A stretch of DNA of 64,000 bases from an uncultured Collinsella sp. Lineage in GTDB: Bacteria; Actinomycetota; Coriobacteriia; Coriobacteriales; Coriobacteriaceae. This document shows, in pieces, positions 25,454 through 40,456 of this stretch. The stretch covers positions 1 through 64,000 of the forward strand of contig CAKUGY010000010.1 of assembly GCA_934654835.1 (NCBI GenBank), given 5' to 3'. The notes beneath the pieces were generated by a model. The model made no database searches and had not been told where the DNA came from. It worked only from the letters and a program-made list of their open reading frames with translations. Within the stretch, counting starts at the first letter, position 1. The number at the start of each line of letters is the position of its first letter. Both the position numbers and the translations under genes were made by a program.

Positions 25454-26590
25454 ATGCGCCTGCCCATGAATAGCTCGCTTGCCATGCTCAAGCCCTCCGG
25501 CATCCGCCGGATCAACGCGCTCGCCGCCCAGCACCCGGGATGCATCGCGCTCGCGCTTGGCGAGCCCGATTTTCCCACGCCCGATGTGATTAGCGCCGAG
25601 GTGGCCGCCTCGCTGAGCCGCGGCGACACGCACTACCCGCCCAACAACGGTCGTCCCGCCCTGCGCGAGGCGTTATCTGTCTATATGGGGGACGCGAGCC
25701 TTACGTTTTCGGCTGACGAGGTCATCCTGACCGACGGTGCGACCGAGGCCCTGTCGGCAACATTCATGGCCATGCTCAACCCCGGCGACGAGGTCATTAT
25801 CCCCACGCCGGCTTTTGGCCTGTACGAGAGTATCGTCGTGGCCAACCACGCCAAGGCGGTCTTTTTGGATACGGAGCCCGCGCAATTCCAGATTGACGAG
25901 GAAGCGCTCCGCGCCTGTGTGACCCCGGCGACCAAGGCTATCGTCATCTGCTCGCCCAATAACCCCACGGGCTGTATCCTCAGCGCGGCGTCGCTCGACG
26001 CCGTAGCGCGTGTGGCCGAGCAGGCGGGCATTTACGTGATTTGCGACGACGTCTACAACCGCCTGGTCTACGTTGACGGTTACGAGCGTTTTGCCCAGCG
26101 TCACCCGGAGCTTCGCGAGCAGACAGTGATCATCGAGAGCTTCTCCAAGCCCTGGGCAATGACGGGCTGGCGCTTAGGCTGGCTCGCAGCCGCAGCTCCC
26201 GCCATCGCCGAGATCGCAAAGGCCCACCAATATTTGGTGTCGAGCGCTGTCTCCTTCGAGATGGACGCCGCAGCCCGAGCCCTCACCGTCGACCCTACCC
26301 CCATGCTCAACGTCTACCGAGCCCGCCGTGAACGAGTTCTGACCGCCCTAGACGCCATGGGCCTCGACGTCGTAGAACCAGCAGGCGCCTTCTACGCCTT
26401 CCCGAGCATCAAACAATTCGGCCTAACAAGCGAGGATTTCTGCATCAAAGCCATCAAAGAAGCCAACGTAGCCCTAGTCCCAGGCGACTGCTTCAGCACC
26501 GAAGGCCACATCCGCCTAAGCTACTGCGTTTCCGACAAAGACCTAAACGAAGGCCTCCGCCGCCTGTCCACCTTCGTCTCAACCCTGTAG
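25454..26590 (+). CDS. PLP-dependent class I/II aminotransferase
   Basis: A 378-residue fold-type I aminotransferase of the aspartate/PatA group. PLP-binding features are NNPTG (Asn-Pro-Thr-Gly), CDDVYNRLVY and the Schiff-base lysine in ESFSKPWAMTGWRLGW. The natural substrate is unknown. GAAAGGAA precedes the ATG. From about 26.3 kb to the stop, codon use changes abruptly to GAA, CTA, GTA and CCA, where the first two thirds use GAG, CTG and GTC. Confidence 0.88.
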   Translation: MRLPMNSSLAMLKPSGIRRINALAAQHPGCIALALGEPDFPTPDVISAEVAASLSRGDTHYPPNNGRPALREALSVYMGDASLTFSADEVILTDGATEALSATFMAMLNPGDEVIIPTPAFGLYESIVVANHAKAVFLDTEPAQFQIDEEALRACVTPATKAIVICSPNNPTGCILSAASLDAVARVAEQAGIYVICDDVYNRLVYVDGYERFAQRHPELREQTVIIESFSKPWAMTGWRLGWLAAAAPAIAEIAKAHQYLVSSAVSFEMDAAARALTVDPTPMLNVYRARRERVLTALDAMGLDVVEPAGAFYAFPSIKQFGLTSEDFCIKAIKEANVALVPGDCFSTEGHIRLSYCVSDKDLNEGLRRLSTFVSTL

Positions 26591-26684
26591 CCATCAGGGA
26601 CGCAACACATCAGCCTACCGACATAAGGGTTATGCGTGGGGCGCGTCGGTCAACGTAAAACCGGTCTGCCCCATAGTTGACGCA

Positions 26685-26820
26685 GGCACGCGCCGCCGAA
26701 GGCCAGGCGCAAGGTTTCCGTAGATTCCGCACGAGCCGGAAAGCACTTAATGTGCTTTCCGAGCGAGCCCAGGACCTGACCGAGCGGAAACCTTGCGCCT
26801 GGCCTTCGGCGGAGCGTGCC
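26685..26820 (+). repeat. Core-and-arm palindromic element 1 (upstream of rplJ)
   Basis: 36-bp arms (26685-26720 and 26785-26820, one mismatch) enclose a 64-nt core. The core has TTCCGCACGAGCC, the hairpin GGAAAGCAC-TTAAT-GTGCTTTCC and GCGAGCCCAGGAC. The core is shared with the elements at 39660-39800 and 56947-57083, but the arms are not. Weaker pairing continues outward (GTCAACG and AAACCGG near 26650 with CCCGGTTTT and CGTTGAC near 26845). No coding frame. Confidence 0.85.
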
Positions 26821-26853
26821 GGATGGTGGAATTGTGTGCAGCCCGGTTTTCCG

Positions 26854-26882
26854 TTGACTGACGCCGAGGTCCCCGCCATAAT
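26854..26882 (+). promoter_or_regulatory. Promoter of the rplJ-rplL operon
   Basis: TTGACT and CATAAT with a 17-nt spacer, close to the housekeeping consensus. It lies at the outer edge of palindromic element 1 and about 25-30 nt before the L10 leader. Confidence 0.65.
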
Positions 26883-26904
26883 ACTTTCGGTTCACGCACG
26901 AATC

Positions 26905-26978
26905 CGCTGCCAGAGACAGCCGGCGCAAACGGGTCTTACCCGCGAGCTTAATGGGATATCCCGCCAGCCGAGGTGGTC
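26905..26978 (+). ncRNA. Ribosomal protein L10 leader
   Basis: The segment has the conserved features of the L10(L12)4-binding leader: CTGCCAGAGACAGCCGG, then GCTTAAT, then CCAGCCGAGGT closing the helix. The family mediates feedback control of rplJ-rplL by free L10-L12 complex. Position, between the promoter and a terminator upstream of rplJ, agrees. Confidence 0.75.
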
Positions 26979-26996
26979 GAGTAGATATGTCTTCTC

Positions 26997-27033
26997 GCCC
27001 CCGTCGCTCATGCAGCGCGGGGGCTTTCTTTTT
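26997..27033 (+). terminator. Attenuator terminator in the rplJ leader
   Basis: GCCCCCG...GCT and AGCGCGGGGGC arms are followed by TTTCTTTTT. It lies between the L10 leader and rplJ, so L10 binding upstream could decide between termination and read-through. Confidence 0.7.
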
Positions 27034-27098
27034 GGACATGCCCCCGTCACGTCCTTGTGGCGGACCGTGCCCGGAAAGAATTCGAGGAGGTGTAATTC

Positions 27099-27620
27099 AT
27101 GCCCCAGCAGTACAAAATCGACAAGGTTGCAGAGATCGAGTCCCGTATCGCCGAGAACGCCGGTCTGTTCGTCGTCAACTACAACGGTCTGACGGTTAAG
27201 CAGGCTCAGGAGCTGCGTCATACGCTCCGTGAGTGCGGCGCCGAGATGAAGGTCTACAAGAACAACCTGGTCAAGATCGCTCTCAAGAACCAGGAGCAGC
27301 CCGAGCTCGACGAGATCCTCGCCGGCCCCGTCGCTTATGTGTTCTACGAGACCGAGCCGGTCGAGGCCGCTAAGGCCCTTAAGGACTTCTCTGCTAAGTC
27401 CAAGGGCGTCCTTGAGATCAAGGGCGGTATCTCCGACGGCAAGGCCGTTTCCGCTGATGATGTTAAGGCTATCGCCGAGCTGCCCACCAAGGATCAGCTT
27501 CTCGGCCAGATCGCCGGTCTCATCTCCGGTTTCGCTCGCGACATCGCTGTCTGCGTCAACGGCGTTTCCTCTGGTCTCGCTCGTTCGATCCAGCAGGTCT
27601 CCGAGCAGAAGGCAGCCTAG
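27099..27620 (+). CDS. rplJ: 50S ribosomal protein L10
   Basis: 173 residues. L10 anchors the L7/L12 dimers to 23S rRNA at the stalk base. The N-terminal rRNA-binding domain includes GLFVVNYNGLTVKQAQELR and KVYKNNLVKIAL; the C-terminal helix that binds L12 ends in the expected SIQQVSEQKAA. GAGGAGG lies 8-9 nt before the ATG. rplK and rplA are not upstream, so this is a two-gene operon with rplL. Confidence 0.96.
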   Translation: MPQQYKIDKVAEIESRIAENAGLFVVNYNGLTVKQAQELRHTLRECGAEMKVYKNNLVKIALKNQEQPELDEILAGPVAYVFYETEPVEAAKALKDFSAKSKGVLEIKGGISDGKAVSADDVKAIAELPTKDQLLGQIAGLISGFARDIAVCVNGVSSGLARSIQQVSEQKAA

Positions 27621-27722
27621 TCGCTGTTTTCACCTGCGGCGGCAACGCCGCACCCCTGGCGCATTCGCGCCGTGTTTTAACTGATCTCCGTGCATTCGCA
27701 CGGAAACCGAAAGGACTTAGAA

Positions 27723-28100
27723 ATGGCTAAGCTTACCACCGATGAGATCATCGATGCTCTTAAGGAAATGACCCTTCTCGAGGCTTCCGAGCTCGTCAAG
27801 GCTATCGAGGACACCTTCGGCGTTTCCGCCGCTGCTCCTGCCGCTGTTGTCGCCGCTCCTGCTGCTGGCGCTGCTGAGGCCGAGGAGAAGACCGAGTTTG
27901 ACGTCGTGCTCGAGGGCTTCGGCGACAACAAGATCCAGGTCATCAAGGCCGTCCGTGAGCTCACCAACCTTGGCCTGAAGGAGGCCAAGGAGGTCGTCGA
28001 GGGCGCTCCCAAGGCTGTTCTCGAGGGTGCCAAGAAGGAGGACGCCGAGGCTGCCAAGGAGAAGCTCGAGGCTGCTGGCGCTGCTGTCACCCTCAAGTAA
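27723..28100 (+). CDS. rplL: 50S ribosomal protein L7/L12
   Basis: 125 residues. The N-terminal dimerisation helix (TTDEIIDALKEMTLLEASELV) is followed by an Ala/Pro hinge and the conserved factor-binding CTD (KTEFDVVLEGFGDNKIQVIK, then GLKEAKEVVEGAP). The ATG follows GAAAGGA. The longer frame adds 11 residues with no support. It is 102 nt downstream of rplJ and ends at a strong terminator. Confidence 0.96.
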   Translation: MAKLTTDEIIDALKEMTLLEASELVKAIEDTFGVSAAAPAAVVAAPAAGAAEAEEKTEFDVVLEGFGDNKIQVIKAVRELTNLGLKEAKEVVEGAPKAVLEGAKKEDAEAAKEKLEAAGAAVTLK

Positions 28101-28128
28101 TCAGGCTTTCTCGCCAGATTTCTTTGCA

Positions 28129-28160
28129 GACGGGGTTCGCATTGCGAGCCCCGTCTTTTT
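28129..28160 (+). terminator. Terminator of rplJ-rplL
   Basis: GACGGGG and CCCCGTC arms (with extra pairing around TTCGCATTGCGAG) are followed by TTTTT. The 240 nt from here to galU hold no gene; a TGCAC-TATTG-GTGCA inverted repeat is at 28245-28259. Confidence 0.85.
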
Positions 28161-28402
28161 CGTTTTGCCCCGCTACATTTAGATGGATATAGTCCGCTAT
28201 CCGCCTCCGCCGTAAGGTATGCGTCTGACAATTGGGGCCAAAAATTGCACTATTGGTGCATTAATTTGCGTTGACCTGCTGAAGAATTACGCACGCCTTA
28301 TGGTTGCGCATCTCTTCAGCGTTAAGATAATTCGGTATCGCAATTTCGTTTGCGGCCGGTGAGCCGCACGCACGGGCGCTCTTCGCGCCTGCGAAAGGAT
28401 CC

Positions 28403-29320
28403 TTGAATAACATGAAGGCAATCATCCCCGCCGCCGGTCTTGGCACGCGTTTTCTGCCCGGCACCAAGTGCACGCCCAAAGAGATGCTTCCGGTGCTCGA
28501 CAAGCCGGTCATCCAGTACGTCGTTGAGGAGGCACTCGATCCCGAGGAGGTCGACGATGCCATTATCGTCACCTCTCCTGGTAAGCCCGAGCTGCTGAGC
28601 TACTTCCAGCCCGATCGCTCGCTCGAGAATCTGCTACGCGAGCGCGGCAAGGACGCTTATGCCGACGCCGTCGCCCATGCGGGCGGCATGCCGGTCGACT
28701 TCCGTTATCAGTACGAGCCCAAGGGCCTCGGCCACGCCATTCGCTCTGCCGCAGACGCTGTGGCAGGTGAGAACTTCCTGGTTCTTCTGGGCGACTACGT
28801 TGTGCCCAACCGCGACATCTGCGACAAGATGCTTGCCGTCTCCAAGGAGCATGGCGGCGCCTCTGTTATCGCCGTCGCCGCGTGCGCTCCCGAGGAGGTC
28901 AGCCGCTACGGCGTGATTGCCGGCGAGCGTGTGGGTTCGCTCGAGGGCGCCGAGGACGTTGCCGATGGCGAGCCGGGTGCCGTGTGGCGCATCGGCGGCC
29001 TGGTGGAGAAGCCTGCCCCCGAGGCGGCTCCGTCCAACCTGTACATCGTCGGCCGTTATCTGCTGAGCCCGTTGGTCATGGACCTGCTTGCCGACCAGCA
29101 GGCCGGTAAGGGCGGCGAGATTCAGCTGACCGACGCCATGGCCCGTTCGCTCGATCGCGAGGCCATGTACGCCGTCGTCATCGACCCGCTTTCGGGCTAC
29201 GACACCGGTACCCCCTCTGGCTGGATGGCCACCAACGCCCTCATGGCTGCAAGCGATCCTCGCTTTGCCGATGCCTTCTGGGATGCCATCGACGAGCGCG
29301 GCGGCTTGATGCGCAAGTAA
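28403..29320 (+). CDS. galU: UTP--glucose-1-phosphate uridylyltransferase
   Basis: 305 residues. Makes UDP-glucose for polysaccharides and glycolipids. The nucleotide-binding signature AAGLGTRFLPGTKCTPKEMLPV is at the N-terminus, followed by VEEALDPEEVDDAIIVT and GEIQLTDAM. The start is a TTG 8 nt after GAAAGG; the ATG three codons later would be too far from that site. Its place between rplL and rpoB is unusual, as those genes are normally adjacent. Confidence 0.93.
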   Translation: MNNMKAIIPAAGLGTRFLPGTKCTPKEMLPVLDKPVIQYVVEEALDPEEVDDAIIVTSPGKPELLSYFQPDRSLENLLRERGKDAYADAVAHAGGMPVDFRYQYEPKGLGHAIRSAADAVAGENFLVLLGDYVVPNRDICDKMLAVSKEHGGASVIAVAACAPEEVSRYGVIAGERVGSLEGAEDVADGEPGAVWRIGGLVEKPAPEAAPSNLYIVGRYLLSPLVMDLLADQQAGKGGEIQLTDAMARSLDREAMYAVVIDPLSGYDTGTPSGWMATNALMAASDPRFADAFWDAIDERGGLMRK

Positions 29321-29341
29321 GCCTTCGGGCATCGATATTTA

Positions 29342-29372
29342 CGGGTGCGGACTTCGGTCTGCACCCGTTTTT
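29342..29372 (+). terminator. Terminator of galU
   Basis: CGGGTGC and GCACCCG arms plus inner GGAC/GTCT pairing with a TTCG loop, followed by TTTTT. Confidence 0.85.
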
Positions 29373-29505
29373 ATGCGGGCCGCGATCATGGGCCCTCTGT
29401 TCACAGAAAATATATGAACAGATGTTCGATACACCTATATCTACCTGCATCTTTTCTGTCGAAAAACTTTACTACTCCAAAAACTCAATCGCGTCAAGGC
29501 TTTTC

Positions 29506-29533
29506 TTGCTCAACGGTCGGTACCTGATAAACT
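29506..29533 (+). promoter_or_regulatory. Promoter of rpoB-rpoC
   Basis: TTGCTC and TAAACT with a 16-nt spacer, about 70 nt upstream of the rpoB start. The match is moderate, but rpoB needs its own promoter because the galU terminator lies in front. Confidence 0.5.
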
Positions 29534-29606
29534 ATTAGGTTGCGATAACTGGCGAAGCTATGCCTCGCCAACCCACCGAGCATTTCCGTGAAGGAGGAAA
29601 AACCTG

Positions 29607-33098
<3,492 letters not shown>

Positions 33099-33104
33099 TT
33101 GACT

Positions 33105-37583
<4,479 letters not shown>

Positions 37584-37610
37584 TTTCCTAGTACGTTAAC
37601 CGCCGTTATA

Positions 37611-37646
37611 AAGGCTCGCTTCCCAACAGGGGAGCGGGCCTTTTTT
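37611..37646 (+). terminator. Terminator of rpoB-rpoC
   Basis: AAGGCTCGCTTCCC pairs with GGGGAGCGGGCCTT around a short loop, followed by TTTTTT. Confidence 0.85.
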
Positions 37647-37650
37647 GTAA

Positions 37651-37680
37651 ACCTGCCAATAAGGGACAGGTTTATTTTGG
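37651..37680 (-). repeat. 30-bp inverted-repeat partner flanking the ECF locus (left)
   Basis: Its reverse complement matches 39609-39637 except for a one-base indel region. It also contains an internal small hairpin (ACCTGCC/GGACAGGT). Confidence 0.75.
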
Positions 37681-37701
37681 TAGGTTTTTCCTGCTTGAAT
37701 T

Positions 37702-37730
37702 TGAAACATTTCGTCTCGCCAAAGCGTATC
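37702..37730 (+). promoter_or_regulatory. ECF-type promoter (autoregulatory)
   Basis: TGAAAC and CGTATC are separated by 17 nt, the classic pattern recognised by sigma-W/X/V-like ECF factors. It lies about 50 nt upstream of the ECF sigma gene and implies self-activation. Confidence 0.7.
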
Positions 37731-37778
37731 TATGGTGAGGACCTCATCAAGAACCATCAACGTCACCGGGAGGTGATT

Positions 37779-38297
37779 ATGGAAGAACAAGCTTTTAGAC
37801 AGGCGGTTGAAGATCACCGGGATGTCGTATTTCGGATCGCATTGACGTATCTGCGCGATCGTGCCGACGCCGATGATGTCGCTCAAGATGTCTTTCTTAA
37901 GCTGCTCAAAAGTGATGGCCATTTTGAAAGCTGGGAACACCTTCGCCGTTGGCTCATTCGGGTCACAATCAACGAGTGCAAATCGCTCTTTCGAAAGCCA
38001 TGGAGGCGCGTGGAGGATATTGAGAGCCTGACCGATTCGCTCTCGACGGCGCAGGATGAGACCAAGGATGTCCTGCTCGATGTCATGCGACTTCCGGAAC
38101 GATTCCGAATTCCCATCGTGCTCTATTACTATCTAGACTTTTCGACCTCAGAGATTGCCGAGTTACTGCATGTGCCGGCCGCGACCGTCCGAACGCGTTT
38201 AGCGCGCGGCCGATCAAAGCTTAAGTTCATCCTGGAGGAGGGCGACCGTGAAATCCAATCAAATCAAGCAGGCCTTCGAGTCCGTCCAAGCCGATAG
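37779..38297 (+). CDS. ECF-family RNA polymerase sigma factor
   Basis: 172 residues. Sigma region 2 (FRIALTYLRDRADADDVAQDVFLKLL, about 18-43, then RRWLIRVTINECKSLFRK) and region 4 (LPERFRIPIVLYYYLDFSTS, then EIAELLHVPAATVRTRLARGR) are clear. There is no region 1.1 or 3. The ATG follows GGGAGG by 6 nt; the longer frame adds 34 residues upstream of the promoter-proximal region. The last 50 nt overlap the anti-sigma gene, so the pair is translationally coupled. The signal it responds to is unknown. Confidence 0.9.
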   Translation: MEEQAFRQAVEDHRDVVFRIALTYLRDRADADDVAQDVFLKLLKSDGHFESWEHLRRWLIRVTINECKSLFRKPWRRVEDIESLTDSLSTAQDETKDVLLDVMRLPERFRIPIVLYYYLDFSTSEIAELLHVPAATVRTRLARGRSKLKFILEEGDREIQSNQAGLRVRPSR

Positions 38298-39324
38298 CGA
38301 TCTTGCCGATCGCGTTCTTAATGCTGCCGCAGGCGAGCCCCTTCGTCGAAAGGGCCACGCGAAGCCTCTGTATGTTGCCGTAATCGGGTGTCTTGTCGGA
38401 GTGCTGGCGACCGGAGGGGTCGCCTACGCCGTTGTCAATTCCAGTTATTTTGCCTCGGCCTGGGGAAACCACGGCAACGGGGATTCCATTACCTGGACCA
38501 ATGGCGGCTCGTCGGGGACTAAATATACCTACACCAGAGAATTTGGTGATGGCACCGCGCCCCAAAGCCTGGAGGGTGCGGTACAGGAGGTCAATCTGTC
38601 CGTCGAGGGCAACGGCTATGCACTCGACATTCATGATATGGCTATCGATAAAAACGGTTGCGGTGCCGTGACGTTTACGTTGTCCAATCCAAATGGTGTT
38701 AACTACTACAAGCCGGCAGCAGAGACTGGCGAACTTGTTCTCTATGGTGAAGAAGAACAAGGCATCGGCACGCCCAGCATGAACTTCGGCGAGGAATGGG
38801 CTGATACACGCTGCACAATTGATAAGGACACATCAAGCGACACGGTCATTAATGGCACGATGTACTTTGCCTCGTGGAATCGCGAGCGAGATTTGGGACA
38901 TGCGGTCACCTGGAATATCTGCTGGACTGAGGGCGAAGGCGAGGACGCGAAGCTGTTCGAGGCATCGACGCCCGAGTTTAGCGTTGGAGCGTACGTCGAT
39001 ACAAAGGAACTCCGCTCCGATGACTCGCCTCTCGAGATCAGCCCGTTTTCCATCCAGACACACATCGACGATCTGGGCTATGAAGCAGTTGATCATAAAC
39101 TGACCGTCAGCTACAAGGATGGATCGGAGCAGATTATCGAAGATGACGACGCAGGGGCGTACAACTTCTATGTTTCGATGGCACGCAATAGCGGAGAGAA
39201 CATCTGGGTTCCGACGAAGCTGATCAATGTCGATCAGGTGGTCTCGGTAACCCTTGAGGGCACGAGATACACATCAGCAGGAGAGACCGAAACAGAAATA
39301 CCCTTTACCATCGTCTATTCGTAA
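38248..39324 (+). CDS. Putative membrane-anchored anti-sigma factor (DUF4179-like)
   Basis: 358 residues. A 41-residue cytosolic N-terminus, which would hold the sigma factor, is followed by one transmembrane helix (about 42-65, YVAVIGCLVGVLATGGVAYAV). The remaining roughly 290 residues are outside the cell, rich in beta strands and acidic. Membrane topology plus the 50-nt overlap with the ECF gene support the role; no catalytic motif is seen. It starts at a GTG after GGAGGAGGGC. Confidence 0.72.
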   Translation: MKSNQIKQAFESVQADSDLADRVLNAAAGEPLRRKGHAKPLYVAVIGCLVGVLATGGVAYAVVNSSYFASAWGNHGNGDSITWTNGGSSGTKYTYTREFGDGTAPQSLEGAVQEVNLSVEGNGYALDIHDMAIDKNGCGAVTFTLSNPNGVNYYKPAAETGELVLYGEEEQGIGTPSMNFGEEWADTRCTIDKDTSSDTVINGTMYFASWNRERDLGHAVTWNICWTEGEGEDAKLFEASTPEFSVGAYVDTKELRSDDSPLEISPFSIQTHIDDLGYEAVDHKLTVSYKDGSEQIIEDDDAGAYNFYVSMARNSGENIWVPTKLINVDQVVSVTLEGTRYTSAGETETEIPFTIVYS

Positions 39325-39329
39325 GGTCT

Positions 39330-39364
39330 GAGGCCGCTTCCTACTAGGGGAAGCGGCCTCTTTT
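39330..39364 (+). terminator. Terminator of the ECF sigma/anti-sigma operon
   Basis: A 12-bp perfect stem (GAGGCCGCTTCC with its complement) has a short loop and is followed by TTTTG. The 640 nt from here to rpsL hold no gene, only the repeats and promoter listed below. Confidence 0.85.
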
Positions 39365-39404
39365 GCGGTAAATGGGCGGTTAAAGCGAGCGATATTCGTC
39401 TGAA

Positions 39405-39535
39405 TTTCGGAAGTATGCGGCAAAATCTTGATGGGTCGATCACACCGCATATGCTCAAGCGCTCTACCTGATGGTTTGTTATCGCAAAACCCCTGTGTGC
39501 TCGGTAGGTCCAGAATTTGCCGCATACTTCCGAAA
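39405..39535. repeat. 20-bp perfect inverted repeat with 91-nt spacer
   Basis: TTTCGGAAGTATGCGGCAAA at 39405-39424 is repeated exactly inverted at 39516-39535. The spacer has no coding frame of note. It could be a recombined pair of a dispersed repeat, or a structured transcript. Confidence 0.8.
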
Positions 39536-39608
39536 ACGCCGCCGATTTCCATGCGACAGATGAGAGCAGATCACCGCTGGAGCGCGACGTTTCCCCAGAT
39601 AAAACCGA

Positions 39609-39637
39609 CCAAAATAAACCTGTCCCTTTTGGCAGGT
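39609..39637 (+). repeat. 30-bp inverted-repeat partner flanking the ECF locus (right)
   Basis: CCAAAATAAACCTGTCCC followed by TTTTGGCAGGT. It is an inverted copy of 37651-37680, so the sigma/anti-sigma locus lies between inverted repeats. Confidence 0.75.
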
Positions 39638-39659
39638 AACGTTGTCCCGACGAGCACGT

Positions 39660-39800
39660 CGGATTCCCGGCCCGGGCGGCGCGGGGGCTAAGTTTGTCGC
39701 GAGTTCCGCACGAGCCGGAGAGCACTTAATGTGCTCTCCGTGCGAGCCAGGACTGTAGAGCAGCAAACTTAACCCCCGCGCCGCCCGGGCCGGGAATCCG
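39660..39800 (+). repeat. Core-and-arm palindromic element 2 (upstream of rpsL)
   Basis: 37-bp arms (39660-39696 and 39764-39800, one mismatch) enclose a 67-nt core. The core contains GAGTTCCGCACGAGCC, GGAGAGCAC-TTAAT-GTGCTCTCC and AGGACTGTAGAGCAG. It is nearly identical in the core to element 3, while the GC-rich arm sequence is unique to this copy. Confidence 0.88.
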
Positions 39801-39859
39801 CCCCCGCGCACAGAAAGGGATTCCTATTGTGTAGGGTTTGCGGAAATGTGCCTATTTTA

Positions 39860-39879
39860 GGATACGCCCGGCGGCGTGG
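39860..39879 (+). promoter_or_regulatory. GGATACGCCCG motif upstream of rpsL promoter
   Basis: GGATACGCCCG followed by GCGGCGTGG. A longer form of the same motif precedes rplC (57143-57166) and rplB (59008-59031). A shared site for a regulator of ribosomal operons is one reading. Confidence 0.4.
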
Positions 39880-39883
39880 TCTG

Positions 39884-39912
39884 TTGACGGCACAGCTAAC
39901 GCCACGTATCCT
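39884..39912 (+). promoter_or_regulatory. Promoter of the rpsL operon
   Basis: TTGACG and TATCCT with a 17-nt spacer, a strong housekeeping match, about 90 nt upstream of rpsL. The leader has a small hairpin (AGGGG/CCCCT). Confidence 0.72.
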
Positions 39913-40005
39913 ATCGAACTGCGTGTTTCGTAGGGGGATGCTGACCCCTCGATTCAAGCCGTTGCACTTTACAGAAAGCTGGAATCATTCGAGAAGGAGT
40001 ACGCT

Positions 40006-40383
40006 TTGCCTACTATTAACCAGCTGGTTCGCCAGGGCCGCCATTCCGTGCCCAAGAAGTCCAAGAACGCTGCTCTGCAGCACAACGCACAGAAGCGCGG
40101 CGTGTGCACCCGCGTCTTCACCACGAGCCCCAAGAAGCCGAACTCGGCTCTTCGTAAGGTCGCCCGTGTTCGCCTCGTCAACGGCATCGAAGTTACCGCC
40201 TACATCCCGGGTGAGGGCCACAACCTGCAGGAGCACTCCATCGTGCTCGTCCGCGGCGGTCGTGTCCGTGACCTCCCTGGTGTCCGTTATCACGTCATCC
40301 GTGGCGCCTACGACGCTGCTCCGGTCCAGAACCGTATGCAGGCCCGTTCCAAGTACGGTGCTAAGCGCCCCAAGGCCAAATAA
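40006..40383 (+). CDS. rpsL: 30S ribosomal protein S12
   Basis: 125 residues. S12 lies at the decoding centre and affects accuracy and streptomycin response. TTSPKKPNSALRKVARVRL and PGEGHNLQEHSIVLVRGGRV carry the usual lysines, the streptomycin-sensitive form. It starts at a TTG with AAGGAG upstream. First gene of rpsL-rpsG-fusA-rpsJ. Confidence 0.97.
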   Translation: MPTINQLVRQGRHSVPKKSKNAALQHNAQKRGVCTRVFTTSPKKPNSALRKVARVRLVNGIEVTAYIPGEGHNLQEHSIVLVRGGRVRDLPGVRYHVIRGAYDAAPVQNRMQARSKYGAKRPKAK

Positions 40384-40456
40384 GCCAGATAACGTTTTGA
40401 TACTTTCGCCGTGTGCCGCCTAAGCGCCGCACGGTAGACACTTAAGGAGATTTCAC

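Noticed and set aside
26685..26820. Palindromic element 1 as a simple intrinsic terminator
   Set aside because: No T-run follows either arm, the stem is far longer than needed, and the core is conserved between loci.
28245..28259. TGCAC-TATTG-GTGCA inverted repeat upstream of galU, resembling an NtrC site
   Set aside because: NtrC/sigma-54 control of galU in this lineage is unlikely, the spacer is shorter than the consensus, and a 5-bp arm is expected by chance.
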